64,000 nucleotides of DNA from Desulfosoma sp. (GTDB lineage Bacteria > Desulfobacterota > Syntrophobacteria > Syntrophobacterales > DSM-9756). Shown here one piece after another: positions 44,221 to 53,038 of the stretch (position 1 is its first letter; each line of letters opens with the position of its first letter). The stretch lies in contig JBBFKY010000001.1 of NCBI GenBank assembly GCA_037481875.1, positions 124,001-188,000 on the forward strand, in the 5' to 3' direction. A program made the position numbers and the translations under genes. Below the pieces are notes generated by a model. The model did no database searches. It saw only the letters and a program-made list of their open reading frames with translations, and was not told the origin of the DNA.

Positions 44221-46609
44221 GGGGTTTGACCTTTGCTGGAGCCAGTTGTCCGGGATATTCGATGCGTTTATGATGAACGGTGGCCAAAATCTGATGGAAA
44301 TGCTTGGCGATCTGGTGCAGATCCTTAAGCGTAAGTTCACATTCATCCAGCTGGCCGTCGGTAAAGGCATTGTTTATGAGGCGGCTGACCATGCCTTGAA
44401 TGCGGGCAGGAGTCGGTTCACTCAAGGAACGGCACGCGGCTTCGACCATATCCGCGAGCATGACCAGACCGGCTTCCTTAGTCTGGGGTTTGGGGCCGGG
44501 ATAGCGATAATCGTCGATATTGATGGGAGGCAGTTCTGCTCCCTTGGACGTCTTGGTTTTCTCCCGAGCTTCGAGAGCCTTTTGGTAGAAATATGAAATG
44601 AGACTTTTTCCGTGATGCTGACGAATAATATCGATAATGGGTTTTCCCAAACGGTGTTTTCGTGCCAGCTCCACCCCATCCTTGACATGGGAAATGAGAA
44701 TAAGGCTGCTCATCGACGGAGCCAGCTTTTCGTGACGATTTTCCCCGTCAAACTGGTTTTCTATAAAATAAAGAGGTTTTTTGATCTTTCCTATGTCGTG
44801 ATAGTAGCTTGCCACTTTGGCCAGAAGGGAATTGGCCCCAATGGATTTGGCAGCGGCTTCCGTCATATTGCCCACAATAAGGCTATGATGGTAGGTTCCA
44901 GGGGCTTGAATCATGAGTTCCTGAAGAAGCGGTTGGTCCATGCTGGCCAGTTCCAAAAGCCGAATATCCGTCGTGTAACCAAACAGAAGTTCCGCAAGCG
45001 GTGTAAAGCCTGTGGCGAGAACACCGGAAACGATGCCCCCCATGAATCCGAGAAAGGCATCGGTTAAAACGGCGACAGAAGTAGTTTGTTCCTGAAAAAA
45101 GGCGAAAAGCGCGAGACAGGCGGCGTTGGTAGCCCCGGTAAGCAGCCCGGCACGAATGGGAACCAAGCGATTTCGGCACGGGTTGACGCCGTAGCTTCCC
45201 ACAAGGGATCCCAAAAGGGCAAAGACAAGCACCTGAAAATCATTACCACACACGAGGGCTGCAAAAACGCTCACGGCGACCGAAAAGAAAACAGCCACGG
45301 TAAGGCCGAAAAAAATGCTTGCCAACATGGCCCCTGCTGCAATGGGAACGGCATAAAGGAAGCTTCGATGGTCGAAATAACCGGGGTTCGATCCCACAGA
45401 GGCGCTGATCCAGTCGGCGGTACGGCACAAAAGCAAAATAACAATCAGGACGCTGGCTAGAAACACGTAGTCGTTAGTATCCAGGCGCACCGAAGGAATA
45501 CGAAGGGAAAGCACATGCCAGAGAACGGCTAGAAAAAGGCACGAAAACAGCCAGATGGCCAAAAACGCGGACAGGGCGTGCTTTTTGGGCAAACTGAAGG
45601 CATAGGCTTCAAGCTTCTGTAAATCTTCTTGGGTGAGCCTTTGCCCGTCCCGAATAATCATCTCGTTTTTCTTAATCTGCACATAAACCGGCTTGACGGT
45701 TTCTGCGGCTGCCCTTTCGGCTTCTTGGGTTTCCAACCGGTTAAAATAAAGATTGGGTTCCAAAAGCTGGGCACAGAGGTAAGCAATGGCTCTTGAGGCA
45801 TGCGCGTCTCCATCGTTTTGAAGAATTCTCGTCGCCGCTTTTTCTCGAGCTCGATAAATGTCCAGGAATTCATTGACAGACGTCACCCTGCGCTCTCGAA
45901 GCGATGGAATCATGCGCACTTGAACGGTTCTGCCGGTGGTTTGAATCTGTTGAAGGGCCTTCATGTCCGGATCTTCAGGACCGGGCAAGATACCATCCTC
46001 AAAGCACATGCGAAGCCAATTTCGAACTTTTTCTTCCAAGTCCTGAGAAAAGTTCTGCAAGCTAAGAATAAGGTAAATGTTTTCAGGGACAGGAAAGCCT
46101 AAAGCCTCTTCAAAGATGTGCCGGTAGGAGTCCATGCGGGTTTCCCGGCCTTCCTTTTTCTTGGCCAAGGATTCTTTTGAGCGTTGAAGCCAATGGTCCG
46201 GCATGAGGCCTTCCGTTTCCTGAAGAAGGACTTCATGGACGGCACCTCTCATGGTTTTAAAAGCCATGGAAAGTCGAAGCGCGGCAGTTTGGGCTGCTTT
46301 TTCATGCAGATCAAAGATAAGGGGAGCTTCCTGACGAGCGGCTTCTCGTTTTTGGTTCGTGGCTTCCCGGTCCAAAACCAGAAAATCTCGATCCGCCCTA
46401 ATGTTTTGGGTGGCCACGTCTCCCACATGATAAACCGGGGCCCGTTTCAGAAACGACGGAGTGATCAGCAAAGCGGCCGCCAAAGAAAACACCGCCACCA
46501 GGACCACCTTGGCGTGTTCGGGATGCCTCCACCACTGAAGCAGGATGGATCCCCCGCCTAACGTCTCTGAGCTCAGGCGACGAGTTTCGACGATCTTGTC
46601 TTTTTCCAT
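44120..46609 (-). CDS. pgpH: 7TM-HD family membrane protein, PgpH-like cyclic di-AMP phosphodiesterase
   Basis: An 829-aa inner-membrane protein. A short basic N-terminus and one membrane helix (VVLVAVFSLAAALLI) precede an extracytoplasmic domain (about residues 60-345). Then come about seven helices (roughly 345-560) and a cytoplasmic HD domain with HHSLIVGNMTEAA, ASYYHDIGKIKKP and DIIRQHHGKSLISYF. In firmicutes the family hydrolyses cyclic di-AMP; activity here is inferred. The last 35 residues run over the start of ybeY. It starts 8 bases after phoH. Confidence 0.93.
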   Translation of the reverse strand: MEKDKIVETRRLSSETLGGGSILLQWWRHPEHAKVVLVAVFSLAAALLITPSFLKRAPVYHVGDVATQNIRADRDFLVLDREATNQKREAARQEAPLIFDLHEKAAQTAALRLSMAFKTMRGAVHEVLLQETEGLMPDHWLQRSKESLAKKKEGRETRMDSYRHIFEEALGFPVPENIYLILSLQNFSQDLEEKVRNWLRMCFEDGILPGPEDPDMKALQQIQTTGRTVQVRMIPSLRERRVTSVNEFLDIYRAREKAATRILQNDGDAHASRAIAYLCAQLLEPNLYFNRLETQEAERAAAETVKPVYVQIKKNEMIIRDGQRLTQEDLQKLEAYAFSLPKKHALSAFLAIWLFSCLFLAVLWHVLSLRIPSVRLDTNDYVFLASVLIVILLLCRTADWISASVGSNPGYFDHRSFLYAVPIAAGAMLASIFFGLTVAVFFSVAVSVFAALVCGNDFQVLVFALLGSLVGSYGVNPCRNRLVPIRAGLLTGATNAACLALFAFFQEQTTSVAVLTDAFLGFMGGIVSGVLATGFTPLAELLFGYTTDIRLLELASMDQPLLQELMIQAPGTYHHSLIVGNMTEAAAKSIGANSLLAKVASYYHDIGKIKKPLYFIENQFDGENRHEKLAPSMSSLILISHVKDGVELARKHRLGKPIIDIIRQHHGKSLISYFYQKALEAREKTKTSKGAELPPINIDDYRYPGPKPQTKEAGLVMLADMVEAACRSLSEPTPARIQGMVSRLINNAFTDGQLDECELTLKDLHQIAKHFHQILATVHHKRIEYPGQLAPAKVKPHGTDSNQRELRSDKDRSGSTAPNSRTDLKRLGL

Positions 46610-46617
46610 ATGGCCGC

Positions 46618-47631
46618 CTACCGATGATCGTTGGTTTTTCTCGACGGAGTTCTGGGCTCGGCATTTTCGTAGGCTTCGATGATGTCCTGGACGAGCCGGT
46701 GGCGGACCACATCCACGTGGGAGAAGAAAATGAAGCGAAGGCCTCGAATGCCCTGCAGAATCTCCATGGCTTCGATGAGGCCGGACGGTTTGTTTTCAGG
46801 TAGATCGATTTGGGTGACATCCCCGGTGATCACCGCTTTGGAACCCAAGCCGAGGCGTGTCAAAAACATCTTCATCTGTTCACTGGTGGTGTTCTGAGCT
46901 TCATCCAAAATGACGAAAGCCTCGTTCAAAGTACGACCCCGCATAAAGGCCAACGGCGCCACTTCGATCGCACCACGAGACAGGAGTTTGGAAGCCTTTT
47001 CGAAGTCCATCATGTCGTGCAGCGCATCGTAGAGGGGTCGCAAGTAAGGGTTGACCTTTTCGGCCAAATCCCCGGGAAGAAACCCTAATTTTTCACCGGC
47101 TTCCACGGCGGGTCTCACCAAAATGATGCGGCGCACCTGGTCTGCCATAAGGGCCGAGACCGCCATAGCCATAGCCAGATAAGTCTTACCTGTCCCGGCA
47201 GGTCCAATGCCAAAGACAATGTCGTGGGTGCGAATCGCCTCGATGTATTCTTTCTGTTTCAGGCTTTTGGGCGTGATAACCCGCTTGCTGGAGGTGACGA
47301 ACACTTTGTCCAGAAAGATGTCTTCCAGGCGACTGTGGGGGTTGTCGCTTAGAATTCTGACGGCGTAGAGCACGTCGGAGGCATAAAGAGGGTACCCTTT
47401 GCGGAGCAGGGCTTCCAGTTCGTCGAGCACTCGTTGCGCCAGGGCTACATGAGACTTTTCCCCGGAAATGGTCACGTGGGTTCCTCGCACATGGAGCCGC
47501 ACGTCCAACTGTTTTTCGATGATTTTCAGATGGCTGTTGCGTTCCCCCGCAAGGTCCTGAAGCAGAGACGGATCGCCGAAAATTTTGGTTTCTGAGCTGC
47601 CGACGGAGTTTTGAATTCGGGAAGTCAACAA
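46618..47631 (-). CDS. phoH: PhoH family ATPase
   Basis: A 337-aa P-loop ATPase of the PhoH/PhoL type, predicted to act with YbeY in RNA metabolism. A small N-terminal domain (HLKIIEKQLDVRLHVRGTHV) is followed by Walker A GPAGTGKT, VRPAVEAGEKLGFLPGDLAEK, Walker B VILDEAQN and SGLIEAMEIL. The annotated start at 47631 is a TTG preceded by AAAGGAAC; a different start nearby is possible. It leads a long minus-strand cluster of housekeeping genes. Confidence 0.93.
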   Translation of the reverse strand: MLTSRIQNSVGSSETKIFGDPSLLQDLAGERNSHLKIIEKQLDVRLHVRGTHVTISGEKSHVALAQRVLDELEALLRKGYPLYASDVLYAVRILSDNPHSRLEDIFLDKVFVTSSKRVITPKSLKQKEYIEAIRTHDIVFGIGPAGTGKTYLAMAMAVSALMADQVRRIILVRPAVEAGEKLGFLPGDLAEKVNPYLRPLYDALHDMMDFEKASKLLSRGAIEVAPLAFMRGRTLNEAFVILDEAQNTTSEQMKMFLTRLGLGSKAVITGDVTQIDLPENKPSGLIEAMEILQGIRGLRFIFFSHVDVVRHRLVQDIIEAYENAEPRTPSRKTNDHR

Positions 47632-47830
47632 AGAATGTTCCTTTCCTCAAAACGTGATGCGTGGAGATTCCATCGCACTTGTGAGATAGCATTCACGGAA
47701 GGATCTGACAATGACTTCTTGAAGTCTACGCCTTCGGAAAACCCATTGAAGCCTCTATGCGAAATCGACTATGGTTCTGGCGATGGCGGCATGATTGTCC
47801 GTCAGGCGTGGAGAAAAAGTGTGGTGGGAT

Positions 47831-48436
47831 ATGGAAACCATGGCTTTGCTGGATTGGATTCTCATTCTTGTCCTCGGTTTGTCTTTACTGCGAGGGTTGT
47901 GGCGCGGCGCGATTTCCCAAATCTTTGGCATTATGGGCTTTGTTGCAGGCTTTTTCTTGGCCCAACGTTTCGGGCCCGGTTTGGGAGCGCGGCTGGCGGC
48001 TGTTTTTCCGTCACTTCCTCACCCTGCCTTCATAGCAGCCGCCCTTTTGTTCGTGCTCACATGGTTTCTTGTGGCTCTTACCGGAGCCTGGATATCCCGA
48101 GGGCTTCGCGGCGGAGGTGTGGGAGGAACCGATCGACTGCTTGGAGGTGCTCTGGGCTTGGTCAAGGGAGGCTTAGGTGTGCTGGTGCTGGTATGGGCTA
48201 TGGCTTTTCTGTTCCCTCCGGACCATCACCTTTTGAAAGACTCTCGACTTCTCCCCTATGCTCAGGCAGCTAGCCGGTTCTTGATTGAAGCGGCACCCAA
48301 GAGCTTTCGAGAGCGGATGAATGACATGTCCGGGAAGGTGCCAAAACTGTCCCCTGAAAAGGATGCTAAGACGCCGGAATCAAAGATGGAGTTAAAAAAC
48401 CGTGGAGAAAACCGGGATAACCCAAGCAAACTGTGA
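47831..48436 (+). CDS. CvpA family membrane protein
   Basis: A 201-aa inner-membrane protein with four hydrophobic segments (LLDWILILVLGLSLLRGLWR, FGIMGFVAGFFLAQRF, and two later). The family, named for colicin V production, affects cell-envelope functions, and its exact role is unclear. The start at 47831 (ATG) fits the first helix; a second ATG is 9 bases downstream. The 3' end overlaps mazG by 35 bases. The C-terminal tail is polar and lysine-rich. Confidence 0.88.
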   Translation: METMALLDWILILVLGLSLLRGLWRGAISQIFGIMGFVAGFFLAQRFGPGLGARLAAVFPSLPHPAFIAAALLFVLTWFLVALTGAWISRGLRGGGVGGTDRLLGGALGLVKGGLGVLVLVWAMAFLFPPDHHLLKDSRLLPYAQAASRFLIEAAPKSFRERMNDMSGKVPKLSPEKDAKTPESKMELKNRGENRDNPSKL

Positions 48437-49193
48437 CCCCAATAACCGTTGGGATAAAGTAAGACACCTTTGGAAGATCATCGATCGCCTTCGAGGTGAA
48501 AACGGCTGCCCATGGGATCGGCAGCAAACCCCGGAGACGGTGCAAACGTACTTGATTGAAGAAGCCCATGAGGCGGCTGCAGCCATTCGAGCCGGGGCTG
48601 TGGACGAAGCTGCCGACGAGCTTGGAGACCTTCTCTTCATGGTCCTTTTCATGATCCATCTCTATGAGGAAGCCGGACAATGCACCCTCGAAACCGTCTG
48701 TGACCGAATTGCAGAAAAGATGATTCGAAGGCATCCTCATGTTTTCGGAAACACGTCTGTAAGGACCGCTGAAGATGTTCGATCCAACTGGGAAAAAATC
48801 AAGGAAAAGGAAAAAAAGGAACGTCCCGCCTTAGGGCTTGGTGTCCCTGATACTTTACCGGCACTTGTTCGAGCTTCACGGCTGCTTTCCAGAGTTGAGA
48901 GCCCGAAACTTTTCGGCTTGCCTGAGAGCCGCCAGGAATCCCTTCTTTCCGAAGCCGTCGCTCACCTGACCGAAAGTCAGGGAGCTGACAAGGCTCAGGT
49001 TTCCCTATGGGTAGCCCGCAGCTTTCTTGCGCTCGTGGCTCTGGCCAGAAGGCACGGCGTTCGCCCTGAAGACTGCCTGCACGCCTACCTGAATCAGGTG
49101 GAACGCGAGGCTTTCAGGCAAGATTCATGCGGAACGGAAACCTCTTTGAATTCAAAGGGACCTTCCCATAGCAAGGCATCAATCACCGCATGA
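48402..49193 (+). CDS. mazG: Nucleoside triphosphate pyrophosphohydrolase MazG
   Basis: A 263-aa enzyme that hydrolyses NTPs and dNTPs to monophosphates. It has two MazG halves; NGCPWDRQQTPETVQTYLIE, EEAHEAA, DELGDLLFMVLFMIHLYEE and KMIRRHPHVFG are typical of the first half. The start is GTG at 48402 within the end of cvpA. The last 100 bases overlap the convergent Rossmann-protein gene, and the C-terminal tail read there is not conserved. Confidence 0.94.
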   Translation: MEKTGITQANCDPNNRWDKVRHLWKIIDRLRGENGCPWDRQQTPETVQTYLIEEAHEAAAAIRAGAVDEAADELGDLLFMVLFMIHLYEEAGQCTLETVCDRIAEKMIRRHPHVFGNTSVRTAEDVRSNWEKIKEKEKKERPALGLGVPDTLPALVRASRLLSRVESPKLFGLPESRQESLLSEAVAHLTESQGADKAQVSLWVARSFLALVALARRHGVRPEDCLHAYLNQVEREAFRQDSCGTETSLNSKGPSHSKASITA

Positions 49194-49882
49194 CACGAAC
49201 AACTGGTGGCGACGAGATAGGAACCGGGAGCGGATTCAATGAGCCGAAGGGCTTCCCTGAGGTGGCCGCCTGTGTAACCGCCAACGCCCGGGGCTAATTG
49301 ACGGCTTTGAATGACCACGGTGCGGAGGGAGGGTATGGAAAGATTCTGAAGGGTCTGATAGAGTTTCTTCGGTCGAGGTTTCTTGGTGATGGTGCAGTGG
49401 TCTTCAGGTTCCGGGCAATCATCGGGGCAGCGGAACGTGGCATGGCTGGCGTAAATTGTTCCCGAGGGAGTGCGATGGGGATGAGGCACAAGGGGCTCTA
49501 CAGCTACAGCCGAAGGTACGGGCAGACGATGGGCTACCCCCGTTTTGCCAAGCTCCATCAAAATCCAGCCGTAGGCCACATGAGTCGGAACGGCGGGAAT
49601 GATCCATTGGTCATCGCTCAGGTTCTGGTTGGAAAGAAAAACAAAAACGTCGCCGTAAACTTTCATCACGTGGTTTTGTTCGGGAAGAGACATCAAACGT
49701 TGGCGGTCACCGTCTACGACCACAGCGTGTGTGCTGTCGTCGATAAGCAGGCGTTCTATGGCAAGACGACCGAACCGACCTGCACCCAGAATCCACAACC
49801 ACGGTTTCCCTTTGTGATTTTCAGGGAAAGGTTCTTCTGCAGGCCATATGTGTTCCGATCGCCAATGAACCATTTTAGTCAC
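49094..49882 (-). CDS. Protein with Rossmann motif and cysteine-rich segment, function unknown
   Basis: A 262-aa protein. WLWILGAGRFGRLAIERL near residue 29 is a GxGxxG dinucleotide-binding motif, as in TrkA-N or dehydrogenase domains, followed by VVVDGDRQRLM. Around residue 155 it has CPDDCPEPEDHC, a possible metal site not found in TrkA-N domains I know. The gene is convergent with mazG and overlaps it by 100 bases; the last 30 or so residues come from that overlap. No operon partner is apparent, so the ligand and role are unknown. Confidence 0.7.
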   Translation of the reverse strand: MTKMVHWRSEHIWPAEEPFPENHKGKPWLWILGAGRFGRLAIERLLIDDSTHAVVVDGDRQRLMSLPEQNHVMKVYGDVFVFLSNQNLSDDQWIIPAVPTHVAYGWILMELGKTGVAHRLPVPSAVAVEPLVPHPHRTPSGTIYASHATFRCPDDCPEPEDHCTITKKPRPKKLYQTLQNLSIPSLRTVVIQSRQLAPGVGGYTGGHLREALRLIESAPGSYLVATSCSCHAVIDALLWEGPFEFKEVSVPHESCLKASRST

Positions 49883-49925
49883 CTCCAGGTATCAAGCCCA
49901 AAATGCCGCCGCAAAGGGGCACACC

Positions 49926-50327
49926 ATGAGCAACCTTTTTAGCATCTTTGAAAAGATCGCGGAACAAAGGATTCAGGAGGCTATGGAACGCGGGGAATTT
50001 GACAATCTTCCCGGTGCCGGAAAACCTTTGTCCCTGGAAGATGACAGTCATCTACCAGCGGACTTGCGTATCGCTTATAAGATCCTCAAAAACGCCGACT
50101 GCCTTCCTCCCGAACTGGAATTGCGGAAAGAAATCCGGACCACAGAAGAGTTACTGGCGGGGATTCAAGACACTCAGGAAAAATACCGTCAGATGAAGAA
50201 ACTCAATTATCTGATCTTGAAGCTCAATACCATGCGTCGCGTCTCGCCCATGCTGGAAGAACACCAGGTCTATTACCCCAAAGTTCTGGAGCGCTTGGCC
50301 CGAGACAAGGACAAAAAAGACACATGA
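49926..50327 (+). CDS. DUF1992 (DnaJ-homologue subfamily C28-like) protein
   Basis: A 133-aa small conserved cytoplasmic protein of unknown role. It begins FEKIAEQRIQEAMERGEFDN and LPGAGKPLSLEDD, the signature of DUF1992, and continues as a helical tail. AAAGGGG precedes the ATG. Its stop overlaps the ATG of the NamZ-like gene (ATGA), so both are translated together. Confidence 0.92.
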   Translation: MSNLFSIFEKIAEQRIQEAMERGEFDNLPGAGKPLSLEDDSHLPADLRIAYKILKNADCLPPELELRKEIRTTEELLAGIQDTQEKYRQMKKLNYLILKLNTMRRVSPMLEEHQVYYPKVLERLARDKDKKDT

Positions 50328-51559
50328 AGGCGTTGGGACCGAAGACTGTATCGTGCCGATTCGGCTGTGACGTCCTTTTGGAAAATCCTCCTCGTTGGGT
50401 TTTTGAAAAACGGCTTGGGATCTTGAGTAACCAGGCGTCGGTGACGGCCGATTTCGTCCATGTGGTGGATGCTCTGGCATCCCGAGGCGCCCGCTTAAGC
50501 GCTTTGTTTTCTCCACAGCATGGATTTTTTGCGGAAAAGCAAGCCAATATGGTGGAATCCCATCATAGCAGCCACAAACTCTACGAGGTGCCCATCTTTA
50601 GTCTGTACGGGGAGACTCGACAGCCCACCGAGGCCATGCTGGATGCCATTGACGTTCTGATCGTGGACCTGCAGGACGTGGGCACTCGCGTTTACACTTA
50701 CGGCACGACGGTGGGGCTCTGTGTGGAAGCGCTTTGCCATCGTTCCATACCCATGGTGGTGCTGGATCGGCCTAATCCGATCGGGGGGACTCGCGTGGAG
50801 GGCAACCTGGTGCATTCCGATTATCGATCTTTTGTAGGCCGCTATCCTTTTCCCATGCGTCATGGGCTGACGATGGGAGAACTGGCCTTGTGGGTAGCTC
50901 AAAGCCAAGGTTGTACCGATATGGTGAAAGTCGTTCCGGTGCAGAATTGGGCACGAGAGGACCTTTGGCCCGCGACAGGGCGACCCTGGATTTTTCCATC
51001 TCCCAACATGCCTTCGTGGGAAACGGCCTTGCTCTATCCCGGCATGGTTTTGTTGGAAGGCACCAATCTCAGCGAAGGACGGGGAACCACCCTGCCGTTT
51101 CAACTGGTGGGCGCGCCCTACCTGGATCCGGATAGAGTGAGAGAACAAATGGATCCTCTGGCGCTGGAGGGCCTCGTGCTTCGTTACGTAGAGTTTGAGC
51201 CGACTTTTGACAAGTGGAAGGGGGAGAAATGTCGGGGCTTTCATCTGCACATCACGGACCCCCAGGTTTTTTGCCCCTATCGGTTCGGCCTGGCTTTTCT
51301 GCAAGCCGTTTTTCGAGTTCACCGAAAATCCTTTCAATGGTTGCCGCCTCCCTATGAATACGAGACGCGGCATCTGCCCATCGACATCCTTACAGGAGAT
51401 TCCAAAATTCGTAAGCTACTGGAAGATGGAATACCGATTTTATCTTTGGAACAGACATGGATCGAGGAATTGCGTGACTACGAAGCCAAGAGGCGGAAAG
51501 TTCTGCTTTATGGAAAGGGACCTAACGGCCACCCATGTTTAGATTGGTCAACTTTCTAA
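50324..51559 (+). CDS. DUF1343 / NamZ-like exo-beta-N-acetylmuramidase
   Basis: A 411-aa protein of the DUF1343 family, whose characterised member NamZ cleaves terminal N-acetylmuramic acid from peptidoglycan fragments. LSALFSPQHGFFAEKQANMV, DVLIVDLQDVGTRVYTYGTT, MVVLDRPNPIGGTRVEGNLV and LLEGTNLSEGRGTTLPFQLV are family hallmarks. No signal peptide is evident, so it is probably cytoplasmic here. It fits a cell-wall recycling role with mpl further on. Its 3' end overlaps the convergent nadE fusion by 12 bases. Confidence 0.92.
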   Translation: MKALGPKTVSCRFGCDVLLENPPRWVFEKRLGILSNQASVTADFVHVVDALASRGARLSALFSPQHGFFAEKQANMVESHHSSHKLYEVPIFSLYGETRQPTEAMLDAIDVLIVDLQDVGTRVYTYGTTVGLCVEALCHRSIPMVVLDRPNPIGGTRVEGNLVHSDYRSFVGRYPFPMRHGLTMGELALWVAQSQGCTDMVKVVPVQNWAREDLWPATGRPWIFPSPNMPSWETALLYPGMVLLEGTNLSEGRGTTLPFQLVGAPYLDPDRVREQMDPLALEGLVLRYVEFEPTFDKWKGEKCRGFHLHITDPQVFCPYRFGLAFLQAVFRVHRKSFQWLPPPYEYETRHLPIDILTGDSKIRKLLEDGIPILSLEQTWIEELRDYEAKRRKVLLYGKGPNGHPCLDWSTF

Positions 51560-53011
51560 AGTAAGCAGAACCGCTTCGGCCACTTCCCTCATGGATTTTC
51601 GCGTATCCATGCTCTTTTTCTGAAGCCAGCGATAAGCTTCTTCGCCGCTTAAATGTAAGCGTGATATGAGAATGTCCTTTGCCTTTTCGATGATTTTGCG
51701 TTTTTCCAATTCTTCTTGAATGATTTTGGTTTTGACCATCAGCTCCGTGTTTTCGATGGCTACCGCGGCCTGATTCGCCACAGCGGTGAGAAGGTTTGTC
51801 TCCAATGCGGTGAAACGATGCGGGTGAGAGGTATAACAGTTGATGACCCCAATAACGCGGTCTTTCACACGCATGGGAATGCTGATCATGGATACCAGAC
51901 CGAGACGCCTTGCCAGTTCCTTTTCTTTGAAGTAGGGATCTTCTAGAACATTGAGGGCCACGTGGGGTTTGTTTTCAACCACCACCTTGCCCACCACTCC
52001 TTCACCCACCTTAAGCACGCGGTCTTTGACATACTCAGGGTTGATGGCCTGCGTGGCGCGAAGCCTTAACACACGTTCGTGCTCATCCAAAAGCCACAGC
52101 GAACAAACACTGGAATTCATGACCTCAGCGGTGACCATGACGATCAGCCGAAGAATGTCTTCAAGGTACTGATCCGAAGTGATCGCCCTGCTTATGACTG
52201 TCAAGGCCTCGACACTCTTATCCACTGGACTAGGCTCCCCCGCCCCCGTAGGGGATTCCGTTTCAGGGGAGATTGTCCAATCTTGCTGAAGAAATCGCAG
52301 TGGGGGGCGTCTTTTGTGCGCTGTTTGCGCACGAAGCTCTTCAATGCGTTTTCGAACGCTCTGCGGCACCGAACGTTCCCGCCCGCTTAGAAAGCTATCA
52401 AGCTGCTTATAAGTGAAGCCCAATTCGCCTTCGTCCGTTTGTCCGGGCCACAACCCGGCAGAAGGCGGTTTGGAAAGAATGGACCTGGGAAGTTTCAGTT
52501 CACGAGCCAGTTTTTGGACGTCTTTTTTTAGCAGATGAACGATGGGCAGAATATCTGCGGCTCCATCGCCGTACTTGGTGAAATAACCTACCTCCCACTC
52601 ACTGCGATTACTGGTGCCCATGACCAAATAGTTCCGTTCGGCAGCCTTATGATAAAGCACCGCCATGCGTAGTCGTGCCTTGAGGTTTCCCAGGAGTTTA
52701 GGATCTTGGGATCCAAGTGTCTGGGCCAGTTGATCGAAGACCTTTGTCAGGTTGATTTCTTCGCAGCACAGGTTCAGATGTCGGCAGACGTTTCGTGCGT
52801 CCTCAAGGTCTTCGGGAAGGGTATGGCAGGGAAGAAGAAGGCCGAGCACTTGGTCTCCCAGGGCTTTTTTCGCCAAGGCCGCACAGACGGCGGAGTCGAT
52901 GCCACCACTTATGCCGAGGACGACGCCTTGCGCCGGCGCGTTTCGAACACTTTCTTCGATCCACGCAACGAGCTGCGCTAAAGTATCGGTCTGATTTTCT
53001 TCCTGCCTCAT
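51548..53011 (-). CDS. nadE: NAD synthetase fused to GAF and ANTAR domains
   Basis: A single 487-aa frame. Residues 1 to about 245 are an ammonia-dependent NAD synthetase (GISGGIDSAVCAALAKKA; GTSNRSEWEVGYFTKYGDGA; KPPSAGLWPGQTDEGELGFT), which converts deamido-NAD to NAD. After a short proline-rich linker, residues about 270-420 are a GAF domain (VSMISIPMRVKDRVIGVINC). The last 60 residues match an ANTAR RNA-binding antiterminator (EKRKIIEKAKDILISRLHLS, then EEAYRWLQKK and REVAEAVLL). I chose the ATG at 53011, with GAGGG upstream; 53026 is possible. lepB ends 27 bases upstream. A fusion of NAD synthesis to an antiterminator is unfamiliar to me. Confidence 0.9.
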   Translation of the reverse strand: MRQEENQTDTLAQLVAWIEESVRNAPAQGVVLGISGGIDSAVCAALAKKALGDQVLGLLLPCHTLPEDLEDARNVCRHLNLCCEEINLTKVFDQLAQTLGSQDPKLLGNLKARLRMAVLYHKAAERNYLVMGTSNRSEWEVGYFTKYGDGAADILPIVHLLKKDVQKLARELKLPRSILSKPPSAGLWPGQTDEGELGFTYKQLDSFLSGRERSVPQSVRKRIEELRAQTAHKRRPPLRFLQQDWTISPETESPTGAGEPSPVDKSVEALTVISRAITSDQYLEDILRLIVMVTAEVMNSSVCSLWLLDEHERVLRLRATQAINPEYVKDRVLKVGEGVVGKVVVENKPHVALNVLEDPYFKEKELARRLGLVSMISIPMRVKDRVIGVINCYTSHPHRFTALETNLLTAVANQAAVAIENTELMVKTKIIQEELEKRKIIEKAKDILISRLHLSGEEAYRWLQKKSMDTRKSMREVAEAVLLTLES

Positions 53012-53038
53012 GGAGAAGACCCTCATTGCAGGGTGATT

